64,000 bases of DNA. Source: Gordonia liuliyuniae. Its GTDB lineage: Bacteria > Actinomycetota > Actinomycetes > Mycobacteriales > Mycobacteriaceae. The translations under genes and the position numbers were made by a program. Position 1 is the stretch's first letter. Each line of letters starts with the position of its first letter. The stretch lies in assembly GCF_021739025.1 (NCBI RefSeq), contig NZ_JAKKOT010000003.1, positions 1-64,000 on the forward strand. The letters are read 5' to 3'. Under the pieces are notes generated by a model that was not told the origin of the DNA, made no database searches, and saw nothing but the letters and a program-made list of their open reading frames with translations. Positions 8,311 to 18,444 of the stretch are shown here, one piece after another.

Positions 8311-9717
8311 ATGAAACATGTGCACGCTTTCGGCGATGACGTTCTCGGCGATTTGGATGCGCTCGGAGTTGCCGAGCGGATCGCGACCGGAGCGGTCAGT
8401 GCCGCCGAAGCGCTCGACGCTGCGTTGGCTCGCCTCGACCGGGTCGAGCCGCAGCTCTCGGCGCTCGCGGTCGACGACCGCGAGCGGGCACGAGCGCGCA
8501 CTGACGGCGAGTTTCACGGTGTGTTCGCGGGTGTGCCGTCGGCGATCAAGAACAACACCGCGTTCGCCGGTCTGCCGACTCGCAATGGCTCGGCGGCGAC
8601 CGGCGATGTGCCCGCCGCGTCGGACGAACAATTCTCTCGCGAGTTCGTCGGCGCCGGGTTCAACGTGATCGGGGCGACGACGACGCCTGCCTTCGGTCTC
8701 ACGGCGACCACTGAGTTCGCCGATCGCGGACCGACGCGGAACCCGTGGGACACCGACTTCTCGTCGGGCGGGTCGTCCGGCGGTGCGGCAGCGCTCGTCG
8801 CATCGGGCGTGCTGCCGATTGCGCACGGCAACGACGGCGGCGGCTCGATCCGCATCCCGGCTGCGGCGTGCGGTCTCTTCGGGCTCAAACCGTCGCGGGG
8901 GCGGACGGCGCCTGCTGCGATGGGTGAGAAACTGCCGATCGATCTGATCTCGAACGGTGTCCTCACCCGTTCGGTGCGCGACAGTGCCGCGTTTCTGGCC
9001 GATGTGGAGTCTCGCCGCGACAGCGGGAGCCTGCCACCGGTCGGCAGCGTCGAAGGCCCCGGCAGCCGCCGGCTGCGGGTGGCGCTTGTCAACACGCCGA
9101 TCACTGGACGGCTGTTGGACGCGCCGACCGACACGGCGTTGAACGACGCCGCCGAGATGTTGGAGTCGATGGGGCATCGCGTCGAGACGATTCCGTTGCC
9201 CGTCGACCGGTCGTTCGTCGACGACTTCTCCGACTACTGGGCGATGATGGCGTTCGGCATTGACCGTTTCGGTGGCAAGACAGTGGGGGCGGGCTTCGAC
9301 CGATCGCAACTCGACCCGTTCACACAAGCATTGTCCGCCAGGTTCTTTCGGCACTTCTACCGGCTGCCGTTCGCGCTCCGCCGCCTCAACAAGGCGACCG
9401 CGGCGTTCCGCGATCTGTGCGAGCGGTTCGACGTCGTCCTGTCCCCGACGCTCGCGCACACGACTCCGAAGATCGGGTACCTGTCGCCGACCGACGACTT
9501 CGACGAGGTATTCGACAAGCTGATCGGCTACGTGTCGTTCACGCCTGCGAACAACGTGAGCGGTACGCCCGCGGTGACGCTGCCGTTCGGTTCCACGCCC
9601 GACGGGCTGCCGGTGGCTATCCACTTCTCCGCCGACGTCGGCGCCGAGCGGACGCTCCTCGAATTGTCGTACGAGGTGGAAGCGGCCCGACCCTTCGCCC
9701 GCATCCAGGACGCGTAG
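8311..9717 (+). CDS. Amidase (amidase signature family)
   Basis: A 468-residue cytosolic amidase with the Ser-cisSer-Lys triad: Lys80 in VPSAIKNN, the cis-Ser in GGSSGG (153-158) and nucleophile Ser179 in DGGGSIRIPA. The family hydrolyses aliphatic or aromatic amides, and is also the fold of GatA, but no gatC/gatB neighbours are present, so a tRNA-amidotransferase role is unlikely. The substrate is unknown. A TACCGT box ends 8 nt before ATG 8311, consistent with a leaderless or very short 5' end. It converges on the symporter gene, with an inverted repeat between them. Confidence 0.88.
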   Translation: MKHVHAFGDDVLGDLDALGVAERIATGAVSAAEALDAALARLDRVEPQLSALAVDDRERARARTDGEFHGVFAGVPSAIKNNTAFAGLPTRNGSAATGDVPAASDEQFSREFVGAGFNVIGATTTPAFGLTATTEFADRGPTRNPWDTDFSSGGSSGGAAALVASGVLPIAHGNDGGGSIRIPAAACGLFGLKPSRGRTAPAAMGEKLPIDLISNGVLTRSVRDSAAFLADVESRRDSGSLPPVGSVEGPGSRRLRVALVNTPITGRLLDAPTDTALNDAAEMLESMGHRVETIPLPVDRSFVDDFSDYWAMMAFGIDRFGGKTVGAGFDRSQLDPFTQALSARFFRHFYRLPFALRRLNKATAAFRDLCERFDVVLSPTLAHTTPKIGYLSPTDDFDEVFDKLIGYVSFTPANNVSGTPAVTLPFGSTPDGLPVAIHFSADVGAERTLLELSYEVEAARPFARIQDA

Positions 9718-9729
9718 CGGCCAGACGCT

Positions 9730-9802
9730 GGCACAACTCTCCCGTATACGGCGCCCAGGTCCGGATGGCGGTTCGAGTGTCCGTATACGGGAGAGTTGTG
9801 CC
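9730..9802. repeat. Perfect 22-bp inverted repeat between convergent genes
   Basis: Arms 9730-9751 and 9781-9802 are perfect reverse complements (22 bp) around a 29-nt loop. Each arm ends in CCGTATACGG, which is itself a 10-bp palindrome. The stem lies 12 bp after the amidase stop and could act as a bidirectional end signal for the two converging transcripts, though it lacks a T-tract. Confidence 0.9.
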
Positions 9803-9870
9803 CGAGGTGGGCGAACGAAGACGTCGGCGGGCCGACTCGGATGGTGAGTCGACCCGCCGACGTCCTGGGC

Positions 9871-9945
9871 GTGTCAGTGCATGCGCCGTGTCAGTGCATG
9901 CCCCGTGTCAGTGGGCAGCGTCAGTGGGCAGCGTCAGTGGGCGAC
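9871..9945 (-). repeat. Tandem repeat duplicating the 3' end of the symporter gene
   Basis: Two 17-bp units (9871-9887, 9888-9904) are followed by a 15-bp and two 13-bp units (9905-9919, 9920-9932, 9933-9945). Every unit contains TCAGTG, which is CACTGA on the coding strand: the last sense codon plus stop of the symporter. The unit lengths are not all multiples of three, so the copied stops fall in different frames. Confidence 0.85.
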
Positions 9946-11568
9946 GGCCCCTTCGGCTCCGACACCGGTCAGCGAGCGGACTTCCATCTCGGCGTTCTTG
10001 CCTGCTTCACCGCGATCGCGGGACGTCAGGGTGCCGACGATACCGAGGATGAACGCGAGCGGGATCGAGACGATGCCCGGGTTCTCCAGCGGGAAGTACG
10101 AGATGTCGATGCTCGAGATCATCGCCTTCGAACCGCCGGTGACGGCGGGGGAGAAGACGATCAGGACGATGCACGAGATCAAGCCGCCGTACATGCTCCA
10201 CAGGGCGCCACGCGTGTTGAAGCGACGCCAGTACAGCGAGTAGATGATCGTCGGCAGGTTGGCCGACGCGGCGACCGCGAACGCGAGAGCGACGAGGAAC
10301 GCGATGTTCTGGCCGTTGGCCAGAATGCCGAGCACGATGCTGATGACGCCGAGGACGATGACCGTGATCCGCGAGACGCGCACCTGGTCGGACTCGGATG
10401 CGTTGCCGCGCTTGATGACCGACGCGTAGATGTCGTGCGCGAACGACGCGGACGCGGTGATCGCCAGACCGGCGACCACAGCGAGGATCGTCGCGAACGC
10501 GACCGCCGAGACGATGCCGAGCAGGACGGTGCCGCCCAGTTCGAGCGCCAGCAGCGGAGCCGCCGCGTTCTCGCCGCCTGCCGCACTGAGGATCTTGTCG
10601 GGTCCGACGAGAGCCGCCGCACCGTAGCCGAGGATCAGGGTGAACAGGTAGAACGCGCCGATCAGGGAGATCGCCCACACGACCGAGCGGCGGGCTTCCT
10701 TCGCGGTCGGCACAGTGTAGAAGCGCATCAGCACGTGCGGCAGACCCGCGGTGCCGAGGACCAGAGCGAGACCGAGCGAGATGAAGTTGATCTTCGACTC
10801 GGTGGAGCCGCCGTACTTGGCGCCCGGCGCGAGGACGTCACGCGACGCGACCGCCTCGTCGGCCGAACCGGAGATCATGTTCTGCGCCTCGCCGAAGAGA
10901 TGGGAGATGTTGAACCCGAACTTGATGAGCACGATCGCGGTCATCACGACGGCTCCCGCGATCAGCAGGCACGCCTTGATGATCTGCACCCACGTGGTGC
11001 CCTTCATCCCGCCGATCAGCACATACGCGATCATCAGGACGCCGACGACGGCGATCACGATGCTCTGGCCGGCCCGGTCGTGGATGTTCAAGAGCAGTGC
11101 GACGAGACCGCCCGCGCCTGCCATCTGAGCGAGCAGGTAGAACAGCGACACGACCAGTGTCGACAGCGCGGCCGCCATGCGGACCGGGCGTTCCTTCAAT
11201 CGGAAGCTCAGCACGTCGGCCATCGTGAATCGGCCGGTGTTGCGCAGCAGTTCGGCCACCACCAGCAGGGCGACCAGCCAGGCCACGAGGAAGCCGATCG
11301 AGTACAGGAAGCCGTCGTAGCCGTACACGGCGATCGCGCCCGCGATGCCGAGGAAGCTGGCGGCCGACAGGTAGTCGCCTGCGATGGCGATGCCGTTCTG
11401 CGTGCCGGAGAAGCCGCCGCCCGCAGTGAAGAACTCGGAGGCGGTCGTGTTCTTCCGGCTGGCGCGGATCACGACGAACATGGTGACCGCGACGAACGCC
11501 ACGAAGATCGAGATGTTCATCGCGGTGTTGCCGACGGCCTCGGGCTCGGCGAGATGGGTGATGGTCAT
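9934..11568 (-). CDS. Sodium/monocarboxylate symporter (ActP/MctC-like)
   Basis: A 544-residue solute:sodium symporter with about 13 membrane segments. Family marks include FFTAGGGFSGTQNGIAIAGD and YLSAASFLGIAGAIAVYGYD near the N terminus, the sodium-site helix GTAGLPHVLMRFYT, and an acidic/basic cytoplasmic tail. Relatives (E. coli ActP, C. glutamicum MctC) import acetate, propionate and pyruvate. It overlaps the upstream DUF485 gene by ATGA, and GGAGGG precedes its start, so the two are translated together. The LytS/LytTR genes upstream suggest control by extracellular carboxylates. The stop lies in a tandem repeat. Confidence 0.92.
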   Translation of the reverse strand: MTITHLAEPEAVGNTAMNISIFVAFVAVTMFVVIRASRKNTTASEFFTAGGGFSGTQNGIAIAGDYLSAASFLGIAGAIAVYGYDGFLYSIGFLVAWLVALLVVAELLRNTGRFTMADVLSFRLKERPVRMAAALSTLVVSLFYLLAQMAGAGGLVALLLNIHDRAGQSIVIAVVGVLMIAYVLIGGMKGTTWVQIIKACLLIAGAVVMTAIVLIKFGFNISHLFGEAQNMISGSADEAVASRDVLAPGAKYGGSTESKINFISLGLALVLGTAGLPHVLMRFYTVPTAKEARRSVVWAISLIGAFYLFTLILGYGAAALVGPDKILSAAGGENAAAPLLALELGGTVLLGIVSAVAFATILAVVAGLAITASASFAHDIYASVIKRGNASESDQVRVSRITVIVLGVISIVLGILANGQNIAFLVALAFAVAASANLPTIIYSLYWRRFNTRGALWSMYGGLISCIVLIVFSPAVTGGSKAMISSIDISYFPLENPGIVSIPLAFILGIVGTLTSRDRGEAGKNAEMEVRSLTGVGAEGAVAH

Positions 11569-11942
11569 CGGATGCCCTCCGCGGTGTCTGCGTATACGCC
11601 GTCGGCGAAGTTCTGTCGGATCTGTTCGGCCTTCGGATCGAGGTCACGGCCCGAGAACTTCACGTACGCGGCGGTGATCGCGAAAGTGGTCACGAACTGG
11701 AGCAGCCCCAGGATCAGGCCGAGGTTGATGTTCCCCCACACCTTGGTCCCCATGAAGTCGTCCGCGAACGCGCCGAGGACGACGTAGACCGCGTACCAGA
11801 GGAGGAAGAACACGGACATCGGGACGATGAACCGGAGGAGGGTCCGCCGGAGGCTGGTGAATTCGGGGCTCGCTTGCGCGACGAGGAACTCGTCGGGCGA
11901 TGGTTGCACCCGCTCCGTGGGCGGTGGTGCTTGATCGGACAC
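11565..11942 (-). CDS. DUF485 membrane protein, small symporter partner
   Basis: A 125-residue protein with two membrane segments (about 39-60 and 72-95) in the DUF485 arrangement, followed by a charged tail. DUF485 proteins almost always precede ActP/MctC-type symporters (E. coli YjcH, C. glutamicum mctB) and may aid their assembly. I chose GTG 11942 because AAGGAG is 5 nt upstream; GTG 11948 would leave no room for it. A half-match to a GlxR/CRP site (TGTGA-N6-TCTCG on the minus strand, about 12011-11996) lies about 55 nt upstream; this is a weak call. Confidence 0.85.
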   Translation of the reverse strand: MSDQAPPPTERVQPSPDEFLVAQASPEFTSLRRTLLRFIVPMSVFFLLWYAVYVVLGAFADDFMGTKVWGNINLGLILGLLQFVTTFAITAAYVKFSGRDLDPKAEQIRQNFADGVYADTAEGIR

Positions 11943-12114
11943 GATCACTCCTTACACATGAGAGTCGACGGACAGTCGCATGCGAGAAGAATGAACGAGA
12001 TACGTGTCACATGGCAGGCGCATTGTGATCGAAGCGACGAGCATCTCCGACCATGCGGTGAACGGTCGCCCGGCGCCGACGAGCGGTGAACGGTCGTCCG
12101 TCACCTCGGCGGTT

Positions 12115-13821
12115 TCACGGGGTCCGTTCCACACCCAACCCCAGGCGTTCGGGCACGTGCATCGCGGCGAAGATCCCTGCGACGCCCGGTGGCCGGGACG
12201 AGCGTGTCGCCATGCTGACCGCGATCATGACGACGAAGGTGAGCGGCACCGTCACTGCTGCCGGATAGTCGACGACCGCCGTCGGCCACCCGCCTGCGAC
12301 GTCGTCGTCGACGACGCCGCTGACGACCAGGGCGACAGCGGCAGCCGATGCGATCCCGCCGACGACCAGACCTGCGATCGCGCCCGCCGCAGTGAGCCCC
12401 CGCCACCAGATTCCTAATAGGAGTAGCGGGCAGAAGGTCGCTGCCGACACGGCGAAGACCAGGCCGACCGACCGGGACAGGTCGAGGGTTCCCGCGCCCA
12501 ATGCCAAGCCGATCGGAATGAGTCCGCCGATGAGTGCACAGATCCGGAAGCTGCGGACTCCGGCCGGTAGCAGATCAGTCGACATGACGCCTGCGATGCT
12601 GACGAGCAGGCCCGACGACGTCGCCAGGAACGCGGCGATCGCGCCGGCCGCGACGAGTGCGCCGAGCAGTGTCCCCCACACTCCCGGCATGGCGGCCGTC
12701 GGCAGCAGGAGAACCGCGGCGTCGGTGTTGCCGGTCGTCAGCACCTGCGGGGTCCAGACCCGTGCGAGCGCGCCCAGCACCGTCGGGAACAGGTAGAACA
12801 CCGACAATGCGGCGATCACGTTCAACGCGGTCCGGCGCGCCGCCCGCCCGTCGGTGTTCGTGTAGAAGCGCACCAGCACGTGGGGGAGTCCGACGGCGCC
12901 GAGGAAGGTCGCCACCATCAGCGACAGCACCTGGTAGAGCGGGTGGTCGCCGCCGAGACCGCCGCCGGACGCCGCCCACTGCGCGCCGGTCTGGGGGGCG
13001 TCCGACACGACCGGTGTCGCCGCGTCCTTCGCCAGGGTCACTGTCGAACCGCGTTCGACGGTGACGGTTCCGACCTCGGCGGGCGCACCGTTGATCCGGA
13101 CCCCGGTCGGATCGGAGACGGTCACCGACACCGTGCGGTCGACGCTCACCGTGGTCGCGACGTCGACGCGCGGCGGCAGCGGCTCGCCGAGGTCAGAGTC
13201 GTGGTGGAGGAACAGCATCGAGAGGGCGAGCGCGGGCACCGCGACGGCGGTGAGTTTCAACCAGTACTGGACCGCCTGTGCGAACGTCACCGACCGCATG
13301 CCGCCGCCGACGACGTTGACGATCACGAGCAGACCGACGCCGACCACACCGATCCACGGGGGCAGTCCCAGCAGGATGTCCAACGCGAGGCCTGCACCCT
13401 GCAACTGCGGGACCAGGTACAGCACACAGATGCCGACGACTACGACCATCGTCGCCTTGCGGGCACGTTTCGACGTGAGGCGGAACTCGGCGAAGTCGGG
13501 CACCGTGTACGCGCCCGACCGGCGGAGGGGAGCCGACACGAACAGCAGCAGCGCGAGGTAGCCCGCGGTGAACCCGATCGGATACCAGAGGGCGTCGGCC
13601 CCGTACTTGGCGACGAGTCCCGCTACGCCGAGGAACGACGCCGCCGACAGGTATTCGCCCGCGATCGCTGCGGCGTTCCAGCCGGAGCCGATGCTGCGTG
13701 AGGCGACGAGGAAGTCTGACGTCGAGCGGGCGCCCCGCCCCGCGTACGCGCCCGCGGCGAGGGTGCCGACCGCTGCGACCAGGACTGCGGCGACCGTGAG
13801 TGTGGTGACGTGATCGCTCAC
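12115..13821 (-). CDS. Second sodium/solute symporter with extracytoplasmic insert
   Basis: A 568-residue solute:sodium symporter paralogous to the one at 9934 (SDFLVASRSIGSGWNAAAIA, EYLSAASFLGVAGLVAKYG, GAVGLPHVLVRFYT). It differs by an insert of about 80 polar residues (roughly 207-290, rich in Val, Thr and Asp) between membrane segments, predicted outside the cell. Its GTG start overlaps the stop of the 13818 gene (GTGA), so both belong to the same operon with the two-component genes. A monocarboxylate or short-chain acid substrate is likely by family; the exact solute is unknown. The insert might form a lid or sensing module. Confidence 0.88.
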   Translation of the reverse strand: MSDHVTTLTVAAVLVAAVGTLAAGAYAGRGARSTSDFLVASRSIGSGWNAAAIAGEYLSAASFLGVAGLVAKYGADALWYPIGFTAGYLALLLFVSAPLRRSGAYTVPDFAEFRLTSKRARKATMVVVVGICVLYLVPQLQGAGLALDILLGLPPWIGVVGVGLLVIVNVVGGGMRSVTFAQAVQYWLKLTAVAVPALALSMLFLHHDSDLGEPLPPRVDVATTVSVDRTVSVTVSDPTGVRINGAPAEVGTVTVERGSTVTLAKDAATPVVSDAPQTGAQWAASGGGLGGDHPLYQVLSLMVATFLGAVGLPHVLVRFYTNTDGRAARRTALNVIAALSVFYLFPTVLGALARVWTPQVLTTGNTDAAVLLLPTAAMPGVWGTLLGALVAAGAIAAFLATSSGLLVSIAGVMSTDLLPAGVRSFRICALIGGLIPIGLALGAGTLDLSRSVGLVFAVSAATFCPLLLLGIWWRGLTAAGAIAGLVVGGIASAAAVALVVSGVVDDDVAGGWPTAVVDYPAAVTVPLTFVVMIAVSMATRSSRPPGVAGIFAAMHVPERLGLGVERTP

Positions 13822-14213
13822 CGAGCCGAGTCCCGAGTCGTGGGTCCGGGGTCGTCGTCGGTGAGGCGGACGAAGTCCCGTTCGGCCTGGTCGGCGAGCC
13901 GAATGTAGAGGCGGCCCGCCAGGTACAGCAGCGGATAGGGGAGCACTCCGAGGATGACCCAGTTGAGCCGGATCCCGAACACGGTGGCCGACGCGAACGG
14001 CTCGACGGTCGCGCCGAGGATCGGAACGGCGACGAAGATCAGGACCACGGCCAGGCCAAGCCGCAGTGCGAGACCGAGTTGCGCGCGGACGAGCCCGCGG
14101 ACCAGGTTCTCGCCGATTCCGCTCTGTTCGGCGACCTGGACGCGGGTGCGGACCATGCGCGCTCCGCGTCGCTCGGACAGGACGACGCGTTCGCGGGGCG
14201 GGCGGTCGGGCAT
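13818..14213 (-). CDS. Small two-TM protein, probable symporter partner
   Basis: A 131-residue protein with two membrane segments (about 48-68 and 80-103) and charged ends. It sits directly before a large symporter subunit, as DUF485/DUF4212 small partners do, and its length and topology fit, but the sequence match is by eye only. The start ATG 14213 follows the response-regulator stop by 1 nt, and its end overlaps the symporter start (GTGA), so it is made by coupled translation. Confidence 0.7.
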   Translation of the reverse strand: MPDRPPRERVVLSERRGARMVRTRVQVAEQSGIGENLVRGLVRAQLGLALRLGLAVVLIFVAVPILGATVEPFASATVFGIRLNWVILGVLPYPLLYLAGRLYIRLADQAERDFVRLTDDDPGPTTRDSAR

Positions 14214-14214
14214 C

Positions 14215-15087
14215 TCAGCGGCCGGACCCCGACGGTCCGCCGCCTCGGATGGTCCGCATCGGGTCGCGGACCAGACGATCCTTGAGTTCCCGGACCTGGC
14301 GGCGGCTCACCGGCAGCTCCACCGCCTGCGACACCCCGTTGGCCTGGATGCGGACCATGGTCGACGGACCCGCGGACCGCAACCCCGACACCATCGGGAG
14401 GTTCACCAGGTAGCTGCGGTGAACGCGTGCGAATCCTGCCGGTCCCCAACGGGATTCGAGCGTCGACAGGGTGACGCGTACGAGGTACGAGCCGCTGTCG
14501 GTGTGGAGGCGGGCGTAGTCGCCGACGGCTTCGACCCACGAGATGGCGTCCCGCCGGACGAGCGATGTGACTCCGCCGGACTCGACGGGGATCACCTCGT
14601 CGGAGTCGCTGCCTGACGCGTGCGTTGCGGAAGTGTGCGTTGCGGGAGTGTGTGTTGCGGGAGTGTCGGCGGCGGAAGCGGGGGCCGACCCGTCGCGTGG
14701 GGGTTCGTCCGGGCCGGACCGGTCGTGCGAGGCGACTCGTTCGACGGCCCGCGCCAGCTGTTCTTCGCGCAGCGGCTTGAGTAGGTAGTCGACGGCGCCG
14801 ACCTCGAATGCTTCGACGGCACGGTCATCGTGCGCGGTGACGAAGACGACGGGCGGCGGGTCGGCGTACCTGGCGAGGACGCCGGCCAACTCCATGCCGG
14901 ACAGGCCCGGCATCGAGATGTCCAGGAACACGCCGTCGACCCGGTGGTCGCTGAGTTCACGCAACGCCGACGTGGCGTCGGATGCGGTCAGTACGACGTC
15001 GACGGCGTCGTTGCGGTTCAACAGGAACGCGAGTTCGTCGAGGGCGGGCTCCTCGTCGTCGACGGCGAGGACGGTGAGTCCGTTCAT
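14215..15087 (-). CDS. LytTR-family response regulator
   Basis: A 290-residue DNA-binding response regulator. The receiver domain (1-120) has the acidic pocket at D10-D11, phospho-acceptor Asp56 (VFLDISMP) and Lys104 in LLKPL. The C-terminal LytTR domain (about 170-275) has WVEAVGDYARLHT and FARVHRSYLVNL. The linker (about 120-165) contains ATHTP-type repeats encoded by a 15-bp minisatellite. It overlaps the kinase gene by ATGA, forming a LytS/LytR-type pair like BtsSR/YpdAB of E. coli, which control pyruvate-related transporters. By position it likely regulates the two symporter units. Confidence 0.92.
   Translation of the reverse strand: MNGLTVLAVDDEEPALDELAFLLNRNDAVDVVLTASDATSALRELSDHRVDGVFLDISMPGLSGMELAGVLARYADPPPVVFVTAHDDRAVEAFEVGAVDYLLKPLREEQLARAVERVASHDRSGPDEPPRDGSAPASAADTPATHTPATHTSATHASGSDSDEVIPVESGGVTSLVRRDAISWVEAVGDYARLHTDSGSYLVRVTLSTLESRWGPAGFARVHRSYLVNLPMVSGLRSAGPSTMVRIQANGVSQAVELPVSRRQVRELKDRLVRDPMRTIRGGGPSGSGR
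14621..14665 (-). repeat. 15-bp coding minisatellite in the regulator linker
   Basis: Three 15-bp units (14621-14635, 14636-14650, 14651-14665) differ by one or two bases and encode the Ala-Thr-His-Thr-(Pro/Ser) repeats between the receiver and LytTR domains. A change in copy number would lengthen the linker without breaking the frame. Confidence 0.85.
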
Positions 15088-16322
15088 CGTGTGCGCGGTT
15101 CCCTTCCGTCCGGTGAAGCGACGGCACGGATTCCGGCGGCGAACTTGGGAATCCGCATGCTCACCTTGGTGCCCGCGCCGACTGCGGTCTCGACTATCAG
15201 ACCGTAGTCGTTGCCGAATGCCGACCGCAGTCGTTGGTCGACATTCGTCAGCCCGACATGAGCGCCGTCGGATTCGGCTGGCCCTGCCGGGGCGAGTGCG
15301 TCGATCGCCCCGGTTCGCAGCAGTTCGGGGTCCATTCCTGCGCCGTCGTCTTCGACGCTGAGTTCGCAGTCGGGGCCCGCGTTGCGGGCGACGATCGAGA
15401 TGGTGCCGGTCTTGCGTCCGGCCATCCCGTGTCTCACGGCGTTCTCCACGAGCGGCTGCAACGCCAGGAACGGCAGCACGACGCCGAGCACTTCCGGCGC
15501 CACCTGCAGTTTCACGGTGAGTCCTTCGCCGAAGCGTGCCCGTTCGAGCGTGAGGTAGCGGTCGATGTTGCGGAGTTCGTCGGCGAGCGGTGTGTACTCG
15601 CCTGCGGCACGGAACGAGTAGCGGGTGAAGTCCGCGAAGTCGAGGATGAGTTCGCGGGCTCGGTCGGGGTCGGTGCGCACGAACGACGCGATGGTGTTCA
15701 ACGCGTTGTAGATGAAGTGCGGGCTGATCTGGGCGCGCAGGGCGAGGACCTCGGCGCGGTCGAGGCGTGCGCGGGACGCGTCGAGTTCGGCGAGTTGCAA
15801 CTGGCTTGCGACGTACCGTGCGACCTCGGTGATGGCCCCGATCTTGCCCGGACCCGGTTCGTCGCGGGTCGCGACGACGAGGACGCCCGCACTGATGTCG
15901 TCGGTGAGGAGCGGTGCGGCGATCAGTCGTCGCGCGAGGGCTGCGGTGCCCGCGGGATCGCGTTGCACGCTCGGGTTCTGTTCGCGCAGAGTGGCCGCCG
16001 CAAGCTTTTCCGCCGCGGCGGAGACGGGGGGAGTCCACACATCCTCGTCGCCTTCGCGGGCGAGGAGTGTGGTGTCGGGTCCGTACAGGGCGACGCCTTC
16101 GGCTGCGGTGAGGACACGCAGCGGTCCGATCGCCTCGGCGGCCGATTCTGCGGTCAGTCCGTCTCGCAACGGTCCGGCCGCGAGGGCCGCCGTGTGCAAG
16201 GTGTCGTGGACGGCGAGTTCGGCAGGAGTTGACACGACTCGCCGCGTCCGCAACGCGATCACGATGAGGATCACCGTCAGGGCGGTCCCCAGCACGGTGA
16301 TCGCGATCAGTTCGCCGGACAT
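15084..16322 (-). CDS. LytS-type sensor histidine kinase
   Basis: A 412-residue kinase with one N-terminal membrane segment (about 4-26), a GAF-like sensor region (about 40-180), a His_kinase domain with phospho-acceptor His202 in QISPHFIYNALN, and a HATPase with N-box LVENAVRHG and G-box VEDDGAGMD. The single membrane helix and cytosolic GAF suggest sensing of an internal or membrane-proximal signal. It is the first gene of the operon kinase-regulator-small protein-symporter. ATG 16322 is the first start that gives a clean membrane helix; no strong Shine-Dalgarno is seen. It diverges from groEL. Confidence 0.88.
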   Translation of the reverse strand: MSGELIAITVLGTALTVILIVIALRTRRVVSTPAELAVHDTLHTAALAAGPLRDGLTAESAAEAIGPLRVLTAAEGVALYGPDTTLLAREGDEDVWTPPVSAAAEKLAAATLREQNPSVQRDPAGTAALARRLIAAPLLTDDISAGVLVVATRDEPGPGKIGAITEVARYVASQLQLAELDASRARLDRAEVLALRAQISPHFIYNALNTIASFVRTDPDRARELILDFADFTRYSFRAAGEYTPLADELRNIDRYLTLERARFGEGLTVKLQVAPEVLGVVLPFLALQPLVENAVRHGMAGRKTGTISIVARNAGPDCELSVEDDGAGMDPELLRTGAIDALAPAGPAESDGAHVGLTNVDQRLRSAFGNDYGLIVETAVGAGTKVSMRIPKFAAGIRAVASPDGREPRTR

Positions 16323-16446
16323 GACTGTTGACGGTAGTCGCCTGTCGGGCGAGTGGGCAGACGGCGTCCCCCGGAGTCGAAACCCCCGGCCGATGGGACC
16401 GAACTCGACGAACGGGGGAGCCTTCGACCGCCAGGGGCTGGGAACC

Positions 16447-16475
16447 TTGCACTCTCCATAGGCGAGTGCTAAAAC
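16447..16475 (+). promoter_or_regulatory. groEL promoter overlapping CIRCE element 1
   Basis: A -35 box TTGCAC (16447-16452), a 17-bp spacer and a -10 box TAAAAC (16470-16475) overlap an inverted repeat: TTGCACTC (16447-16454), nine bases, GAGTGCTAA (16464-16472). The consensus CIRCE operator is TTAGCACTC-N9-GAGTGCTAA, bound by the heat-shock repressor HrcA. HrcA bound here would block RNA polymerase. Confidence 0.85.
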
Positions 16476-16480
16476 GGAAC

Positions 16481-16507
16481 TTGGCACTCGCGGCATGTGA
16501 GTGCCAG
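16481..16507 (+). promoter_or_regulatory. CIRCE element 2 (HrcA operator)
   Basis: TTGGCACTC (16481-16489), nine bases, GAGTGCCAG (16499-16507). It lies at the expected transcription start, 8 bp after CIRCE 1 and about 107 bp before groEL. Two CIRCE copies ahead of a groEL gene are typical of actinobacteria. Confidence 0.85.
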
Positions 16508-16583
16508 GTTGGAACGGTGAGGCCGGTTCAAGACACCCCGGTCGTCCGTCGCGGGCATCGAGTCCGACCCTACGAGAACTTAG

Positions 16584-18239
<1,656 letters not shown>

Positions 18240-18270
18240 TCTGACGATCAGCAGTTCCCCGCAGAACTCA

Positions 18271-18308
18271 CCGAAGGCCGGTCATCCGAGAGGGTGGCCG
18301 GCCTTCGG
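18271..18308 (+). terminator. groEL terminator hairpin
   Basis: An 11-bp perfect stem CCGAAGGCCGG / CCGGCCTTCGG (18271-18281 and 18298-18308) with a 16-nt loop lies 32 bp after the groEL stop. There is no T-tract, as usual in high-GC actinobacteria. Confidence 0.75.
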
Positions 18309-18444
18309 CGTGCGGGAACGACGTCGGGGTCTGCGGGCCTGGTCGCCGAACAGGCACAGGCGGCCCGTCATGCCGGTTCGCGGCTCAACGAGCGAGAGCT
18401 GTGCGAGGACTTCGACGAATTGCAACGCGCCGCCACCTGAGCGG
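18309..18444. other. Short spacer with a possible gene remnant
   Basis: A plus-strand frame ending at TGA 18440 reads ...GLVAEQAQAARHAGSRLNER... and has protein-like composition, but no convincing start: the only GTG in frame (18294) lies inside the groEL terminator. It may be a decayed gene end. Nothing else is seen. Confidence 0.25.

Noticed and set aside
8311..9717. Amidase as GatA of the tRNA amidotransferase
   Set aside because: No gatB or gatC nearby, and the sequence around the triad is of the general amidase type.
9730..9802. Terminal inverted repeats of a miniature mobile element
   Set aside because: Only 29 bp lie between the arms, there is no target-site duplication, and no second copy is seen in the window.
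11990..12030. GlxR/CRP site upstream of the DUF485-symporter pair
   Set aside because: Only one half-site matches (TGTGA); the second half is TCTCG. It is too weak to call as a feature and is mentioned only in the DUF485 entry.
18294..18440. Small gene after groEL
   Set aside because: The frame looks protein-like, but its only start lies in the groEL terminator and there is no ribosome-binding site; kept only as a possible remnant.
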